A stretch of 64,000 bases of DNA from Caprimulgus europaeus. Taxonomy: Eukaryota; Chordata; Aves; Caprimulgiformes; Caprimulgidae. A program made the position numbers and the translations under genes. Under the pieces are notes generated by a model. The model made no database searches, was not told the DNA's origin, and worked only from the letters and a program-made list of their open reading frames with translations. The DNA is taken from NCBI GenBank assembly GCA_907165065.1, contig OU015528.1:47483515-47547514 (forward strand), read 5' to 3'. Below, piece after piece: positions 12,601 through 27,600 of this stretch (positions are counted from its first letter, which is position 1; the number at the start of each line of letters is the position of its first letter).

Positions 12601-15600
12601 GATGGTTATCCTGCACAATACTGTTGGGAAACTCTAAGTGGGCTTTGGGGAAGCAAGGTAGATGTTTCACCTTAGAAGAGTAAGAGCCAGTAGAGACGTG
12701 TGTGCGCATGCATGCATGCATGTGTTTATTATATACCCTTTTGACTGTTTGATTAAGGAAAAGCAAAATCACAGCAGTAGATAAATACTTTAGGCATTGT
12801 GTCAAGTATTACTTTGTCTTTTAGTTGGAATTTTGATTGTTGGTGCCTAAAAACGGCATTTCTGGCAACCAATCTCTCAGGTAGCCTTCTTTATAATTCT
12901 AACTAATAGGGGCAGCAGAGCCAACATCTCCTCTTCATAGCAAAGAAATGAGAGGGTATATAATACATAAGGGTTACTAAGACTGGTTATTTGTTTTTTC
13001 CATGTTTGCATTGTTCTTGTTCTGTAGGAAGTGTTTTACAGTACTGATTAAGGGTAAGGGGAACACAGCAATCTTGTAAATGCAATACTTAAAATGTCTG
13101 TTAATAGTGTTTTGAGTATTATACAAGTATGCAGCCACATACTATCAAAACATGTATTGCAGCTCTGTGAAATTTTGTTTGTGCAAAATGTGATCTCAGT
13201 AAACTGCTGACTTTACTGCATTATCATTTTCATTTTTATCTTGCTAAGAAATGACAGATACATTAAGTACCTGGTGAAATAAATTTTCATTACAGCTTTG
13301 CAAGGCTGGAATGATTACTTCAATTTTGTGGGAGTTACTGCATTAGAAAAAAATAACTGTTAAGGAGTGACATCTGACATTGAAGCAGTTAGTGCCTGAA
13401 TTATGCTCAAAAACGTATTTAAAAATAATTTCCACAGCTGCTTAGATGGTGCTTTAAATTTGTAGTTTTGTATATGGATGAATTAAAAAGTAATATGGGC
13501 CTTGTAATTATGCATACAAACACAGTTATCACCACCCTCCCCACACACAACCCGTTCCCAAAACATATTTTTAACACCACTCCCCGTAATTTAAGATTGA
13601 TTTTGCTATTATATAACGCCTTGGTGCGTCATGTATGATTGTGGTGGTGTGACACTTCATGGATTGTCTGTTTTACAACCCACATAATTTTTTCTGTTTT
13701 GTTACTGTAGAAACTGTTAGTAATAAAATTGTCTGCACTGTGTCAGTGTGCCACACATAATCTTCAGAATTTTGATCTTTACTACCCTGGAATTAATTTT
13801 TATTTTGTACTGTATTTTTTGTCGTTGCATTTTTTCCCCTTCATTTTTTAGTTTTACATACTGAAGTGCTCCTTTATGAAAAGCAGGTGGCATTATAATG
13901 AATAGTTTTGTTACTGCTGTGTGATGGACTGAACCATGGCGTTATATAATACCAAATTTTTTTATTATTTTTTTTATTCATATACATCAAGAGGTGCATA
14001 TTTAGAACTTCAAAATACCAACATCTACCTTTTGTTTTTTCATGTGGTACAATAGATGTGCATGTTGGTTGGGGGGGGGGGGGGGGGGGTGTGTGCAGTT
14101 ATATAAAAGTTATGTAATAGGTCACATTTCCTGTTCAATATGAGTTTTAGGGACTTCTTTCCCAGTTTTCTTTGGTATTTTGACATTGACATATAAATGC
14201 TGTGACTGTTGTCACTGCTTCTTTCTGAGTTAAATTTCACAATTGTAGTTCTGGTGGAAGATACCTCCTTTTCTCAGTGTCATGTCTACCGTATGTGCTT
14301 TTGCTTTTAAACTCAGTCTCCTTCCCTATATTTGTTTTCCTCATGGAAATGGAATAGCTTTTTTCTTCCCCATCCCTACCCTCCCTTTTTTTTTTTCTTT
14401 CAAAATGAAAGAAAAATAATTATTTTCAAAATTGCAGTAGTGAATCAACCTAATTTGCAGCAGTGCTGATCTGAAACAGTCACTGGATAGCAAAGCTAAG
14501 GGGACATTCTTTCTCCCACTGCAGTGTGTTTTACAGTACTGTGAAACGGTCTCAGCATGTGGAAAAATGGAGTGTAGCACATAAGATAGCAGCCTGTCTC
14601 AGTGTCCCTGCTTTTCCAGAGGCAGATGAGGAAGCTGCTTCAGGATCACTTCAGCACCAGAGACAGCCCTTCATTTTAATGCAAGGCTGATTCCTTTCCA
14701 ATTTTGCTTTATTATTAATTTACCATTGACTAGTATGTAGCTTAATGATTAGATATTGCAGTCAATGACATACAGGATATAAGGACAATCTTTGAAAAGG
14801 AGGGAAGCTCTTAATTATAAAGCATTTACTTTGCTTTTATTGCGGATCTTAAATTGTGACTTCAGATTCAGGTGACCCTGTGCACTGTATTTATGCATTT
14901 TTAACAAGTTCCATGATTTTTATTAACTCTAAAGACTCTTTTTGTGTTTTACTGCTTTTTAAAATTTCTGTAATATACATGTGGCATTGGTTTTAGAAAG
15001 TCACTATGTAGCTCTTTTCTTCCTCAAGGAAAACTGTATTACTGCCTTTTCCTAGCACTTCTGCCCATAAGTATATCTTTTTCTGTCAGTGCATCTATTT
15101 ATCAGTACTTTCTTTAATTGTTAAAAAGACTTCTGTAGTTGGGATTGGAAGAAAGCAGATGTTGCATTGTTATAGTATATGCACATGTTGTGCAGGGGAA
15201 AACACACAACATTCTGAGTATAGGTTACTTTTACCAGTCCTTTGCTGCAAACCCTAAATTGGAGAGTATTGTAATATAAATAGACATTTTATGTAAGAAA
15301 TTAAAACAAGTCTGTTTCTAGTAGTTCTCATGGTTTAAAAAAAAAAAAAGTGTTACTCGGAAGAATCAGTACTATAGATCACTTCTAGTTTTTACAACTA
15401 GTAGAACACTTAGAAATACCAATTTCTAATAATTTCAGTGAGAAAAATGCACAAATCTGAATAGTTGGATTAATTTCATACATTTCATTATTTTATCTTC
15501 CATATGCTCTATAAAGCTGTTTACACTTAACTAATTAAGTGGTGTTTAGAGAATGTTACGACTTAGTCGCTGTTTCAGGACTTAACCAGGTTTCACTCAG

Positions 15601-18600
15601 CTATTTGAAAGGGATGAGGATTTACTCTTGTGCTTCTGCACCTTTTCTAGGGTCTTTTAGTTGCTGCTTTCACAAGTTATGTTCTTGACGTTAAAATACT
15701 TCTCCTTCACACTTTCCAAGTTAGATGCTTGCCTGGGGCATTTGGCACGCAAGCGGAGCCCGGGGAATAGTCACATATTGGTAAATGTAGTAGGTGTGGA
15801 CGTGACCTTGCAAGCTGAAGAAGCTGGGGCAGAGGGCCTGCAATTTGACAAGATTTTCTTTAAAGAAAAAACTTTTCAAAACAGATCAAGGTTGTAAATG
15901 TGAAGTGCCTTCTCCTTGGCTGGCTGTTTCAGGAGAAATGCTCAACGCTGGATGAGAACTGGGGAGCACCATTACAATACGCTCTCACTGTCCTTCCCTG
16001 TTTGGGGTGGTGCATGCTCAGCTGCTGCTTGGCTTGTAGTTCTCTTTTGCCCCACTGCCTTTTTTCCTCCTTCTCCTTCCTTTTTTCACCTTTGTTTCAG
16101 CTCTTCATCAAAATTTTGCAGTCCTCTTCCTCCACTAGTGCTTTGCCTTTCAAATCAAAATTTGCATGCATCTTCTTTGGCTGGATTTGTATTAGGCTTA
16201 ATGTAGAACATTACAGGACACATTGTTTTTATGGAAAATATATTAATTGCAAATGGAAGTTCACTGACCAGGTGAAGAATAAAGATGTGACTATATTAAA
16301 ATTAGGAAGTTGGGAAAAGATTAAGCGTTGTATTTTTGTTGCTTTCTTCCTAATTTTTTTTTCTTGTTTATCTTTAGAACCGTGACATTTTGTTTGGTTT
16401 AATTTTTAATTTAATTTGAATTAATTTTTTTTCATTGTATTGTTTCGTGTTAAGTTAAAATTGTTATATTGCTGCCTACTATGTGAAAGCAGAGAAAGAT
16501 TTAAACCAAGGAAGCTCAGATACAGTTGTGGTTAACTGGATGGTTCAGTTCGTGATGTTACTGCTTCCAGGAGTACAGTTACCTTATCAGCTATGGATAA
16601 AACGGGTCCAAAATGTCAGTATTTTGGAGGATTTCCACTTACTTGGAGTTTAAAGGCATATACATTAACATATATGAGCTGTTCAGAAGGATGGGAAAGG
16701 GAGTTTGGCAGGCTACATTTATTTTAAATCTCAGTGTAAACTTTTTTCTGTTTGGTTACTAGAGATGCTGTTACAAGCAATCAGATATAAGTGCCAGTTT
16801 TGGTCTGTCTGGAGACTGGTGCTCTGGTTCTGACAAACGATGAAATTATGGTTTGAGGAGTTGTAGGTTTGTTTGCCTTGGTTTGTGGGGTTTTTTGGGG
16901 GGTGGGGTTGGGGGGATTTTTTGTAACTGTGATCTTTAAATAGATAGAGATCACTTCATTTTACTGTGGTTATTTTGTTTCTCTTCCAGGTTATATTATT
17001 CTAAGGTGACTGCATCTTTTGTTATTCAGACTTACTAGGCAATATGTGAACTAAAGCACTAGGCATATGTTTTGGGTTCTCGTTAAATGGTTTGAGTTGT
17101 TTCACTAGCATGACTATATTGATGAAAAGGGGTTATGATTGCATCATCTTACTCTTCGGCAGAGATCAGCTGAAGCAGGTTCAGGTTCTTTGCTTCCTGT
17201 GTTTGGAGAAAGCTGAAAACTGATAGCAGACCAGAATGCCTTGCCTTTGCTTTTCTGTGTTACCAGTTTCTGCCCGAACGCTTGCTGAAGTCTTTCAGTG
17301 CTTAGGCGCTGTCACAAATGTGAGGGTTGTTCATAGATGACTGAAAGTCCAATGTGAGGCTTCCCTTTGCCTTCATCAGGGCTGCAAGCCTCCCTAAGCT
17401 GGTTTCTGATTTTGTTTCTAATGTGTGGCATGGCAGTCTCTTCCTCAGAATCCCACTCCGTTCTGTTTACAGAAGCAGTAGCAGTTGTTTCTCTCTACCC
17501 TTTCCTCAAATGTAGCTCTGTTGTAAACTGGAGTTTTCACAACTCCTTGTAGCAAAAAAAAAAAAAAAATTATCTGAGAAAATTCCTGAGCAAAATACTC
17601 ACGATGCTCAGAAGGAGTGTTTTTATTTTCTTGATTGGTTTGGCACAGGATTTTCTGAAAGCCATAGATTATTTGCTTTTGTCAGGGATGATTTCGAATG
17701 GTTCCATTTGTAGGTCTTAACCATGCAGGTGGTAAGTGACAACTCTCCTACACTGTACCCCTAAATTTCATTCAAGGGAGATGCAGGGTCAATGAACTAG
17801 GGGGATCTAGTTGGGAAGGCTGGGCAGTCAGGACTTCAGGTGTACACCTGGAGTACAGCATCTTCAGGTAGTAGAAGAGTAGCTGGAGTGTGTGCCCTGG
17901 AATCAGGATTGGACTATGTACCACAGAGCACCACTCAAAACACTGCCCTGCAGATCTGCAACTTCTAGTTTGGATTGTGGAAAGAACCTGGTTGCTTATG
18001 GATAGTTCCTGTTGAGGAGATTGCTACCAGGGTTGTTTGGTAGAAAACCTTGAGTAGTTTGGCTCACTATAAGAAGGTCTTTTTACCTGACAAGTGCACG
18101 TATGAGACCTTGTTGACTGATTGGATTTATCATTTAATAGTTACCTGTTTAACTCAAGATTTTGGCTATCCAGATTCACCAAAATAAAAAATGCATACAG
18201 TGACACTTGCTGACTTGGAAATTCAAATAACTTTCTTGACTGGTATAGTTAAGTAGGGATTCAAAACAGTTCCTCTCATACAGAGTATTTTTGTAAGGAT
18301 CTAGATTTACTTGCAGAAGAAGAATTGAAAGGAAATTACTTCAGACTAATCTGTTTTATAGTGAAGAGAAATTAATAGCTATGGGTTAGTGTTTTCTTTC
18401 TCCAGTTCCTTATAAATCTCTCCCTCCATTTTTCAATCTGCTTTCTCCTGGTAGAGAGTGCCATAGTTCAAAATACACATAGTTTACTGGGAAGATTATC
18501 AAGTTGGAATGAAATTCCTCTTCACTTTATGTAAATCAAGTAATCATTGATTATTTTATTAATATGTGAATTCCATGATTAATAAATCAGAAAGATGTTT

Positions 18601-21600
18601 CTCTATGTATAGCAAAGATAGACTCTCTATAGAGATCTCTTCTGTTGCCTGTGAACATAAGTAGTTAGGTATTTTTTACTCAGGTTGTGTATCATGTAAG
18701 TTATTAGCATAACTTCATCAGTAGCAGCATCAGAACTAAAGAAGAAATTGAGTCATAATAATGCATAATGAAGAAATCAGTCATGTCAGGCACTCCAAAT
18801 TCAGTGACCAATAGTTTGGACACAGCTTTTGTTTGCATTTAGTAATCATGTGGTACCTCTTTTCCCTCTTCTCAAAGCCTTGTCTGTGGGAGAATTGTCT
18901 TTAGAACCTCCTTAAAGGCTTAGTTTATTCAAATGAAAGGTCATAGAAGCAGATAATCTCAGTGCTTACACGTTTTGTTTCTGTCTCCAGTAGACTGCAC
19001 TGAAAAAATCTGTAATCTTCCTAGGATTGATCACATTGGCATTGGTACAGGCCATGTGGGGATGATAACTCTTAATTATTTTTTCCATAAGTGTTCAGAG
19101 ATTTTGATAATTATGTTAATTTCCTAACCCTTTGTCTGTCCTAAGGTACCTGGTTTAGTCTAATCCATAAATAAATTCATAAATGATAATCAGCAGTTCA
19201 GTCCAACAATAAACTATCATCTCTTCTACAAAACCCCTATTTTTTGCAGCAAGTTTAAAGAACTAGAAATTGCCATAATTCAAGATTTTTTTCCAAAAAG
19301 TGTATTTAAAAACACAGAAATATTTGGGACTTCCCCCAGTATTTTTTCCATGACCTAAAGTACAATGTTGGCAGTCCTTCCAGTCTGAACAGCCAAGGGG
19401 CAGCAGTTGATCCAGAAGATAAATCTTGCTTGATGGTCCTTTAGGTTTTGTTATAACATTTACACTTCACAGTAGCTTCAAATGATCCCTTTATCCTCTC
19501 TAAAGAGGTGGTTACAAAAGGCTTCATGTGTAGAATAACAGAATGCTAAAATTTGTGATAATGAATAAAAATACAGTAATGAAATTACTTTTAAAAGCTG
19601 GATACAACTGGAATTTCCTATGGCTTTTGGTTGCACATTTTATAAGCATTACAGGTTCCAGTGTACCTTTCCCTTTTTCTTACTGTGAAGTCAGTTTCTT
19701 TATAGACACATAGGCTGAGCTGTCTCAAGGTAAGTAATATATTGGCCTAGTTCTGCCAAAAGGTTATGCTACTATAGAGGAAAGCACAGATGACAACCAG
19801 ATTAAAATAAGAGTCATAATTGAAAGATACTCTGTAACAACAAATTGCTGTTTATTTACCTGTAAAATAACAGTATGCTACTGATCATCAGGTTTTTTTA
19901 CTCCTTACAAAGCTAGACATACTTTAATATTTGATACTGCAATAGAGTCATTTGGTTATTGCCTGTTTCTAAAGTCCTGAGAAATTTGTCTGGAATTTCC
20001 TCCTCCTGCTCATTTCATCAGATCCTTTCTAATAAGTGCATCATTTCTGAGGCCTCTCCTTCTCAGTGTTCAATTTGTATCCCTTTTCCACCTGTGTTCC
20101 CTGGATTTGCTTTTGCAAAATGAAGGAGTTTTGTCTTTCAGAACGGGAAGGTCACAGGAAGCGATTCAGGAGGGGTCATTGATCTTACACTGGATGAAGA
20201 GGATGATGGTTCTTCTCAAGGTAGGTGAAAAAGATTTTGCTAGCTGCAGAGGTAATTGAGCTACAAGTATTATTTCATCCCTTGAATAGCAGAAAGGAAT
20301 AAACTTCTGTTTCTCTTTGTTTATTTTATTCCTCGGTATTTCAGTTAAACAGGACTGTTATTAAAGAATTCTGATAGGCATTCAAAACAAAGAATGTAAA
20401 ACAGTCTTTAAGTTTCCCTTAATTTAAGCATTGTTGCTGTCTATGCTTAAATCTATTAGGCTTGTAGAATAATTTGAGATGTTTGAATTCTTTATTATAT
20501 TTTTGTGAAGTTCTAGATGCATTTCATTTTTCTGTTTACTGATTAATTAGAACTTTTAATTCTGCAGTTGGTATTCAGGCATTAGATTATTACAGTTTCT
20601 GATCTTCTGTTTAAATAAAAAACTTTGTGTGCAACAGTTTAGATACTAAATAGAATCATAGAATGTTGTGAGTTGGAAGGGACCCACAAGGATCATCTAG
20701 TCCAGCTCTTGCCCTAGCATAGGACAATCACAAGATTCAGACCATGTGTCTGAGGGTGTTGTCCAAATGCTTCTTTAATATTGTCAGGCTTGGTGGCATG
20801 ACCACCTCCCTGGGGAGCCTGTCCCAGTGCTCAACCACCCTCTGGGTAAAGAACCTTTTTCGAATGTCCAGCCTAAACCTCCCCTGGCACATCTTCCTGC
20901 CATTTCCCCTGGTCCTATTGTTGGTCACCAGAGAGAAGAGATCAGCGCCTGCCCCTTCTCTTCCCCTTGGGAGGAAGTTACGGACCGCGATGAGGTCTCC
21001 TCTCAGTCTTCTCCAGGCTGAACAATCCAAGGACTTCAGCCTTTCCTCATACAGCTTCCCCTCTAAGACCTTCACACGGTTTTGTGGCCCTCCTCTGGAC
21101 ACTCTCTAGTAGCTTTATGCCAAGATTACAGTAAATATAGTTGTGCTTTTACATCCTTTGGCAGTGTGGATGAACTTCATCTTCTTTTAAAAAAATACAT
21201 TTTTGTAAGTCTTGGGTAACTGTGAGCGGGTCTCATTATAATTAGCGTTGGATTAGTGAAGAATTACAGTATTTCAGAGAAGTAATAAGAATCTGATACT
21301 TAAGACTATGTGTTGCACTGTCATTTTAACTGAAAAAATGATATTTCTGCTATTAAAGTTTTAATTCTGTGTGGTCTACAAATGCACGCCTTTGTGCTTC
21401 ATTCTGAAGACCAGCCACCAAGAAGTGCGATTCCTCTAGACAACCTCAGTAGCTATCTCTCTAGCTAGTGCATTCAAGTTCTACTGTACATTTTAAATAT
21501 TTTTACTGTCTCTGTATTTCTGTTACACAAATGTAGAAAATCATACTGGGATGTGGTAGCATTTCTTTCAGTGAGAGAGGAATGTAATGTTACCACCAGA

Positions 21601-24600
21601 ATGAGTTCATGTGATATGCAAGTATTAGAGAAGCATTATGCAGTTCAGATAGCTGACAGTCTGGCTCAGCAGAGGATATGTGATGGACACTGAACTGAGT
21701 ATGAGCCAACAGTGTGTTCTCATTTAAATTTAAGTTCATATTCCTTGAGCACAGAAGACTTGTGGTAGCAGTGGAGAGGGCCCAATAGATGGTATTGGGG
21801 TGGTAGGGGCCTAGGGCACATGACCTATGAGAAGAGAACGACAGACCATGGTGTGGCTGTCAAAGAGCAAACTGAGAGACAATATAATAGCAGCCTACAA
21901 CTAATTGGAGCATAGTTACAAACACGATGGAGCACAACTCTTCTCAGGAGTTCCAGATGATACGTTAAGGGGCAGTGGCCATGCACTACAAGTTCAGGAG
22001 ATTCAGGTTGAGATTGAGGGGAAAATAAATAACAGTAGGAAGGTAGTGCAGCACAGGAGGATGGTAGAAACTCCACTCTTGAATGTTCTCAAGATTCAGC
22101 TGGGCAAAACCACAAAATCGTTTGATTTATTGTTGGTGACAGTCCAGCTTCAACAAGCGGTTGGACTGCACAGCCACCAGAAGTCCTCCTTTCCAGCAAG
22201 GATTTTGATGATTCTGTGAATTGCTTAGCTGAGTGTCAGAATAGAATGTGGAATCAAGTTTTTACCACTGTCATTTGTTCTGAGGGTTATTTCTCAAGAA
22301 GATTTAAAAAAAAATGGTTGCAGGACAAGGTCAGGTAAGGTTAAGCTACCCAGTCCTGTTTAATATTCTGTAAAAGATACCAAGAGATCTAAATAGATTT
22401 ATGGTATGTTTTAAAGTAGCATGTCACAGTATTGTAATGTATTTCAGCTAATCTTTTCCAATCAAAAGTAACATTTTTCAGAGTTTTTTTCCTCCCTGAT
22501 TGCATGAAGTATGGCTTCACCTCACGATTACCATAAAAGATGAGCACCGTGGTTGTGTGTGCAACTGTAAGAGTGCTTCTCTAAGCAGAAGTGCTGGCAG
22601 CCATGGCAGAGTTACAGCTGCATTACAATATAGTAACTTAATTCTTTCTCAGTTTCTTTTTTGAGGATTGAGCCAGTATCTTACAATTTTCCCCTGTGGG
22701 ATATTCTGAAATTCTTTTCCCTTACTTGTCAGGTTTTAGAAAATTGTCCTTTCATTGGGAGGAAAGTTATTGGGGTACTTTCAGGCTGGGTTAGCTCCTA
22801 CATGTCTCTTCACTGCAAAGCAGAAGCCAGACTTTCACCAATATTCTGCAGCCTTGTGGATTAGTTTATTTTTATAGTTTGTGTGAAGAGTCAATATTTT
22901 TCATATAAGCTGTAGAAATGTATGGACTAAAAACCTAATAAAAGCTTGAGTTTCACCATACAGTGAAAACACATCTCTAGGATTTTGAGCAAGTTCTTGG
23001 GAAATAATTCACATGTTCTGATAATAACATTCAGGTTAAAAAGAAGAGTCCACTTCTGACAGCTTTTGCATAATCATGTATGTATACCTTTGGCCAAATA
23101 TTTTCACTGCACTTTGTTTACAGCAGATTTGTGGAGCGAGTATCTATTTGTTCTAGATATATTGGCACACCACCTCAGGATAGAAAGTACCACCAGCAGT
23201 GGTGTTTACTGCAGTATGCTGAAGCATCAGTTCAATACTAACTCAAATAAAAGAGCAACACTTGCATAGTGTTCTTGGGAACACTCAGATCCTAATTATT
23301 TTGTTTCAAGCACTGTCACCCACATACTAAGTAAACTTATAAAAGGTATTTAAATAGATGTTAACATCTGGAGAGAGATGGCTGCTGTGCTTCCCTTTAA
23401 ATCTCTCCTGGTACAACTAGTAAACAAATTTATGCTGTTTCAGTAGTATATAACTACGATGGGTATTCTTGTTGGTTGAAATTGCTAAAGATTCAGGTTG
23501 AGTAAATTTTAACATTGTGGTAGATTTTTAAACTTGTTAGTGTAATCTGCTCTCCATCCCTTCCTTCTTCCAATAAAGTTTCCATTTGGATCAAAAATTA
23601 ATATCTGTAATAGTGTATGCCAAAGTATGCAAATAGGGTAAGATAGAGTTAAACTTTAGGTTAAGAACTATAGATTTTCTGGGTGTTTTGTTTTGTGAGG
23701 TTATTAAACTGAAATCAGAGTTTCTGTATTGGGTCATGGAAGACCCAACTCATGTATAAACTCATCAAGCCCAGTCTTCAGTCATGGTAGACAGACAAAA
23801 CCCTGTACATTATTTTGAAGGGCTAATAATGTTTTCAGGGTGGGGGATTTTTGTTTGGTTGGTTTTGAGGTGGTTTTTGTTTTGTTTTTAGTGTCATAGT
23901 GACTAGGACCTCTAATCATGTGCTTGGGCCACTGGGTTTAGACGCAGTACTCATACAAAACAGAGTAGCTGTCCTTTAACAGCTGTTGATTCGGCATTTT
24001 GAAACCCCACTCTGTTAACACAGAAAAGTGTGTCTCTAACTTGTAACCCCTTTCTTACCTACAGCAGTTTGCATTCAAATAGTACTTCATGTACAGGAAA
24101 AAAAAAGTTTTACCATCACACTGTGGAAACGTTTATCTGATACAGCCTAGGTTTGCATTTCCTCTCTTCTTCACTTTATCAGACAAGCAATGGACAGACA
24201 TTCCATACGTAACAACATACACAAGTTTTCGTGAGCATCTTCACTGCTCTGTATGTGTTTTCCCACATTAACAGTAGAAGTTCTTAGAATTCCTAAATGG
24301 CTGCTGTTGTACTCTCTACTATCATCATCTTTTTGTTCTAGCTCTCAAGTCTTGGCTTTCTTCTTGTGTGGTATTTTTGTCCACCTCCATACTGGTGGCA
24401 TCTGCCAGTTTGATACACTGGCACCTAAATTTAGTGCACGCCTTCTGATGTGTGCAACAATTATTAATGAAAATGTTGCGTAACATTTGAGAAAGTGTTG
24501 TTAGTTGCTGTTCAGAACAATTCTCGTCATCCTTTTGTCAGAGTAATCTAGATACTTTTCTGTGTGCAAGTATCTTGCAATACTTGTGCAGTCCCCCTGC

Positions 24601-27600
24601 TATCCTTTTTATTAAATATTTGTGTAGCACACTGTATCAAATGATTTCATAAAAATACTAAAACAACTAATAAATTTAGCTGATACTTATACCTAGTCTA
24701 AAGTGGGTTTGTAATGTAAGAAAGATACACAAGTGTGCTCTCAAAAACAGCCATGTTCCACTTTTTTTTTTGCATTTATCTTTTTGTAGGAGGAATTCCC
24801 ACATACAGTATAATTTTTTATTTTATAAGCTGTTTTATCTGATTAACAAATCTATAGTTTTCTGGATAATTCTTGAGCATGTGAATAGTATGCTTGCTGT
24901 TCTGTAATCACATTATACCACTTCTGCATTAGTATGCTGATTAAAACTCTTTCCTGCTATATAACTGCAGTGTTGTAGGCCCATTTTCTGGCATGGAAAC
25001 TAGCTCCTCTTCTTTTCAATTTCATGTATTAGATTTGGAGTTTTGCTTACACCTTCAGTAGTAATGATTTCCATTTTGTGCTCATTTCCATAAATCAGAT
25101 TGTCCTGTCTCCTCGAGTTCCACATTTTTAGTGAATATGATGCTATTTTCATTTAGCATTGGAACTGATCCTGTACTTTTAACCTTAGTCCTGTCCTTAG
25201 TATGTACCCGATCTTCCTGTTTTCCTTGCCCATTTTTTATTTACATTGCTAAATTAGCCTCTGCTGTTTGTTTCCATTTATTTAGTGGAGTCTAGTTGGT
25301 TATCTTTCATCATTTCCTGTAGCTGGTGCAATCCTGACCTAGTTTCCAGCAACTGGAATCTCCACCCAGCTCTTGATTTGTCAGGGGCAAAGGAACTTGC
25401 TTCTGAGTGAGATTGAAAGCAAAAGCAAAACCAAAAAAACCCTCACATTTGTCCAGTCTGTCATTTTTGCTTGAACTACGTTTTTACAACAGTTGTGTGT
25501 CTGGGTTTTTACTAGTTGGCTCATGAGCACATCTTCTCAAGATCATGTCTAAGAATGCACTCACATAGCTTAAATTATCCAACAGCAGTTAAGATGTGCA
25601 TCAGTCGGTAAATATTCAAAGTAAACAGATGTATGCATCTCTGTAGGAATCTCTTCAGAGTCAAATAATTTGTTGAGCACTGGGAAATCTCTCACAGTCA
25701 TCGAAAATAAAAGAAGCTTGAACTAATCACAAAACCTGTTAGTTGATGAAAGAGCAAGAAATGTCTCACCTTTGGTTTTCAAAATGAGCATCCCTTTCCT
25801 GTTCCTTTTATAGAAAATTATACTTTCATCAAATGGCTTCAGTGAAGTACAGAAAGAATATGGTCTGCAACTTGTCTTGTATTTTGTTGAGGTCTTGAAT
25901 TGTATTTAATTTGTCATATAGCAGTTTGTGAAGGGTACACCTACTTCAGCTGTTAGTAGGTGGTGGTAAAGACAGCTCAGTGAGACCACCAAAATAGTCT
26001 CCCAACAGCTAGAAGACCCAACATTTTGAGCTACACTGCCATTAACCCTGTTCTTAATGGTTTGAAATCTAGTTAGACACTGGAACAGGTTGCCCAGGGA
26101 AGGTGTGGATGCTCCTCCCTGGAAGTGTTCAAGGCCAGGCTGGATGAGGCTTTGAGCAACCTGTTCTAGTGGAAGGTGTCCCTGCTCATGGCAGGGGAGC
26201 TGGAACTGGATGATCTTTAAGGTCCCTTCCAGCCCAAACCATTCTGTGATTCTACAATTGATAGTTTCTAAATGTGTTCTTCAATATATTGTTGATATGT
26301 TTTCTCAAGAATAAAATTCATATTAATGTATTTTTTATTTTTATATTGTGCGCTCTTTACTAAATTAATGGCTACTGCATGTACAATTTTATTAGGGCAA
26401 ATCTTTTCTGAATGAGTGCCCTTAAAACTTACTCTTTTATTTTGTGTTTTTTAGTTTTTGGTGGTGCCTTCTCTGCCCACTACTACTGTAATCTAGCTGA
26501 AATATCCAGGCAAAAGGTTCTCAATTCTTCTTTATTCAGCTTGTGCACAGGCTTGATTACATACAGACTTGCACTCAAATTAATATTTTATGTTGTCACA
26601 AATAAACTAAAGGAGGAAAAAATGCTGTAGAAAACTACAGATACAGGCACTATTATCACTTCCCACAAGTTAGTAAATCATGCTGAGGAGGGTGTCAATG
26701 TGAGAAAACAACTAATTATCTTTTTAAAGTTTTCTATAAATAATGAAGCGATTCCCCTTTTTTAAGAAAATAGCATGAAAATTCAAAACAGCAACAAGCA
26801 GGGCTGGCTAACAGATTGAACAAAGGAAAGAGTCAGCAAATAACAAAAGGATGTAAGCATCAAAGGTAGACAAGATTTATTTAGGGAACTCATCACTTCT
26901 TTGGAAACAATTTGAGTACAACAGTGTTTAGGCCTTTTAAAGTTTTAGGCTATTATTTTTTTAATAGAAACTTTTAAAGACTCAGTGTTCCATTAAATTC
27001 AGGTTTCCAAATTATGCTGAAATACGCAGACTTCATGATGATAGAATGAAACATGATGGAGTGGGGCTGGGGGGGAGGTGGTGATGATGAAAGTGAGGGG
27101 AATTAAATGAATTTTCTGCAGTTTTGTTTGCAGAATGAAAAGATCAAAGAAATGTCATGCTAGGAAATATTATTTGCTAATGTGTGAGTGACAGGAGGGA
27201 AAAAAGATTTTAAAAACTCTATGATGCTCTAATTTCTGTTTGCTATTGTCTATAACTTTATTTTGTTTTAAAGCAGATGTCAAGAAGCAGAACCAGACAC
27301 CTGTGACAGGGGTGAGCATATCCACCCAGCCTGTGGCTCGACCCTTGCAGCCTTTGCAGCCTAACCCTGTGCAGCAGACAGGTGTGCCAACAAGTGGACC
27401 TTCCCAGACCACCATACATGTATTACCTACAGGTAACTTCATTTTACGTCATTATGTGAACACAGAGACTGCTTTTTTTTCTTTCTCACTCTTTTATGTT
27501 CTACACTGTGCTGGTCTCTTCAAGTGAATATTCAGAATGCTTGAGTCACTTTTTAGTCTAGCTCTGTCTACCTGCACCTGGCAATTAATCCTTTTGTCAG

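Larger units (their letters stand above)
8389..20141 (+). other. ATF7IP: Long T-rich intron after the DUF3504 frame
   Basis: About 11.7 kb with no recognisable gene. It has several AATAAA signals between 9.6 and 13.7 kb, a 19-G run (14071), an (ATGC)n tract (12709), a 14-bp E-box palindrome (17837-17850) and poly-A near 17552. No clear CR1 was seen, unlike the following intron. Confidence 0.7.
20221..27276 (+). other. ATF7IP: ATF7IP intron with three CR1 pieces
   Basis: A 7-kb intron holding the CR1 copies at 20652, 21765 and 26073. The rest is AT-rich with no recognisable gene. Confidence 0.8.

Noticed and set aside
15900-16385. 161-codon plus-strand frame in the ATF7IP intron
   Set aside because: Cys/Leu/Phe-rich translation from T-rich DNA, no known motif, no splice or promoter context.
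20744-21109. 121-codon plus-strand frame over the CR1
   Set aside because: It is the antisense shadow of the CR1 ORF2 C-terminus on the minus strand.
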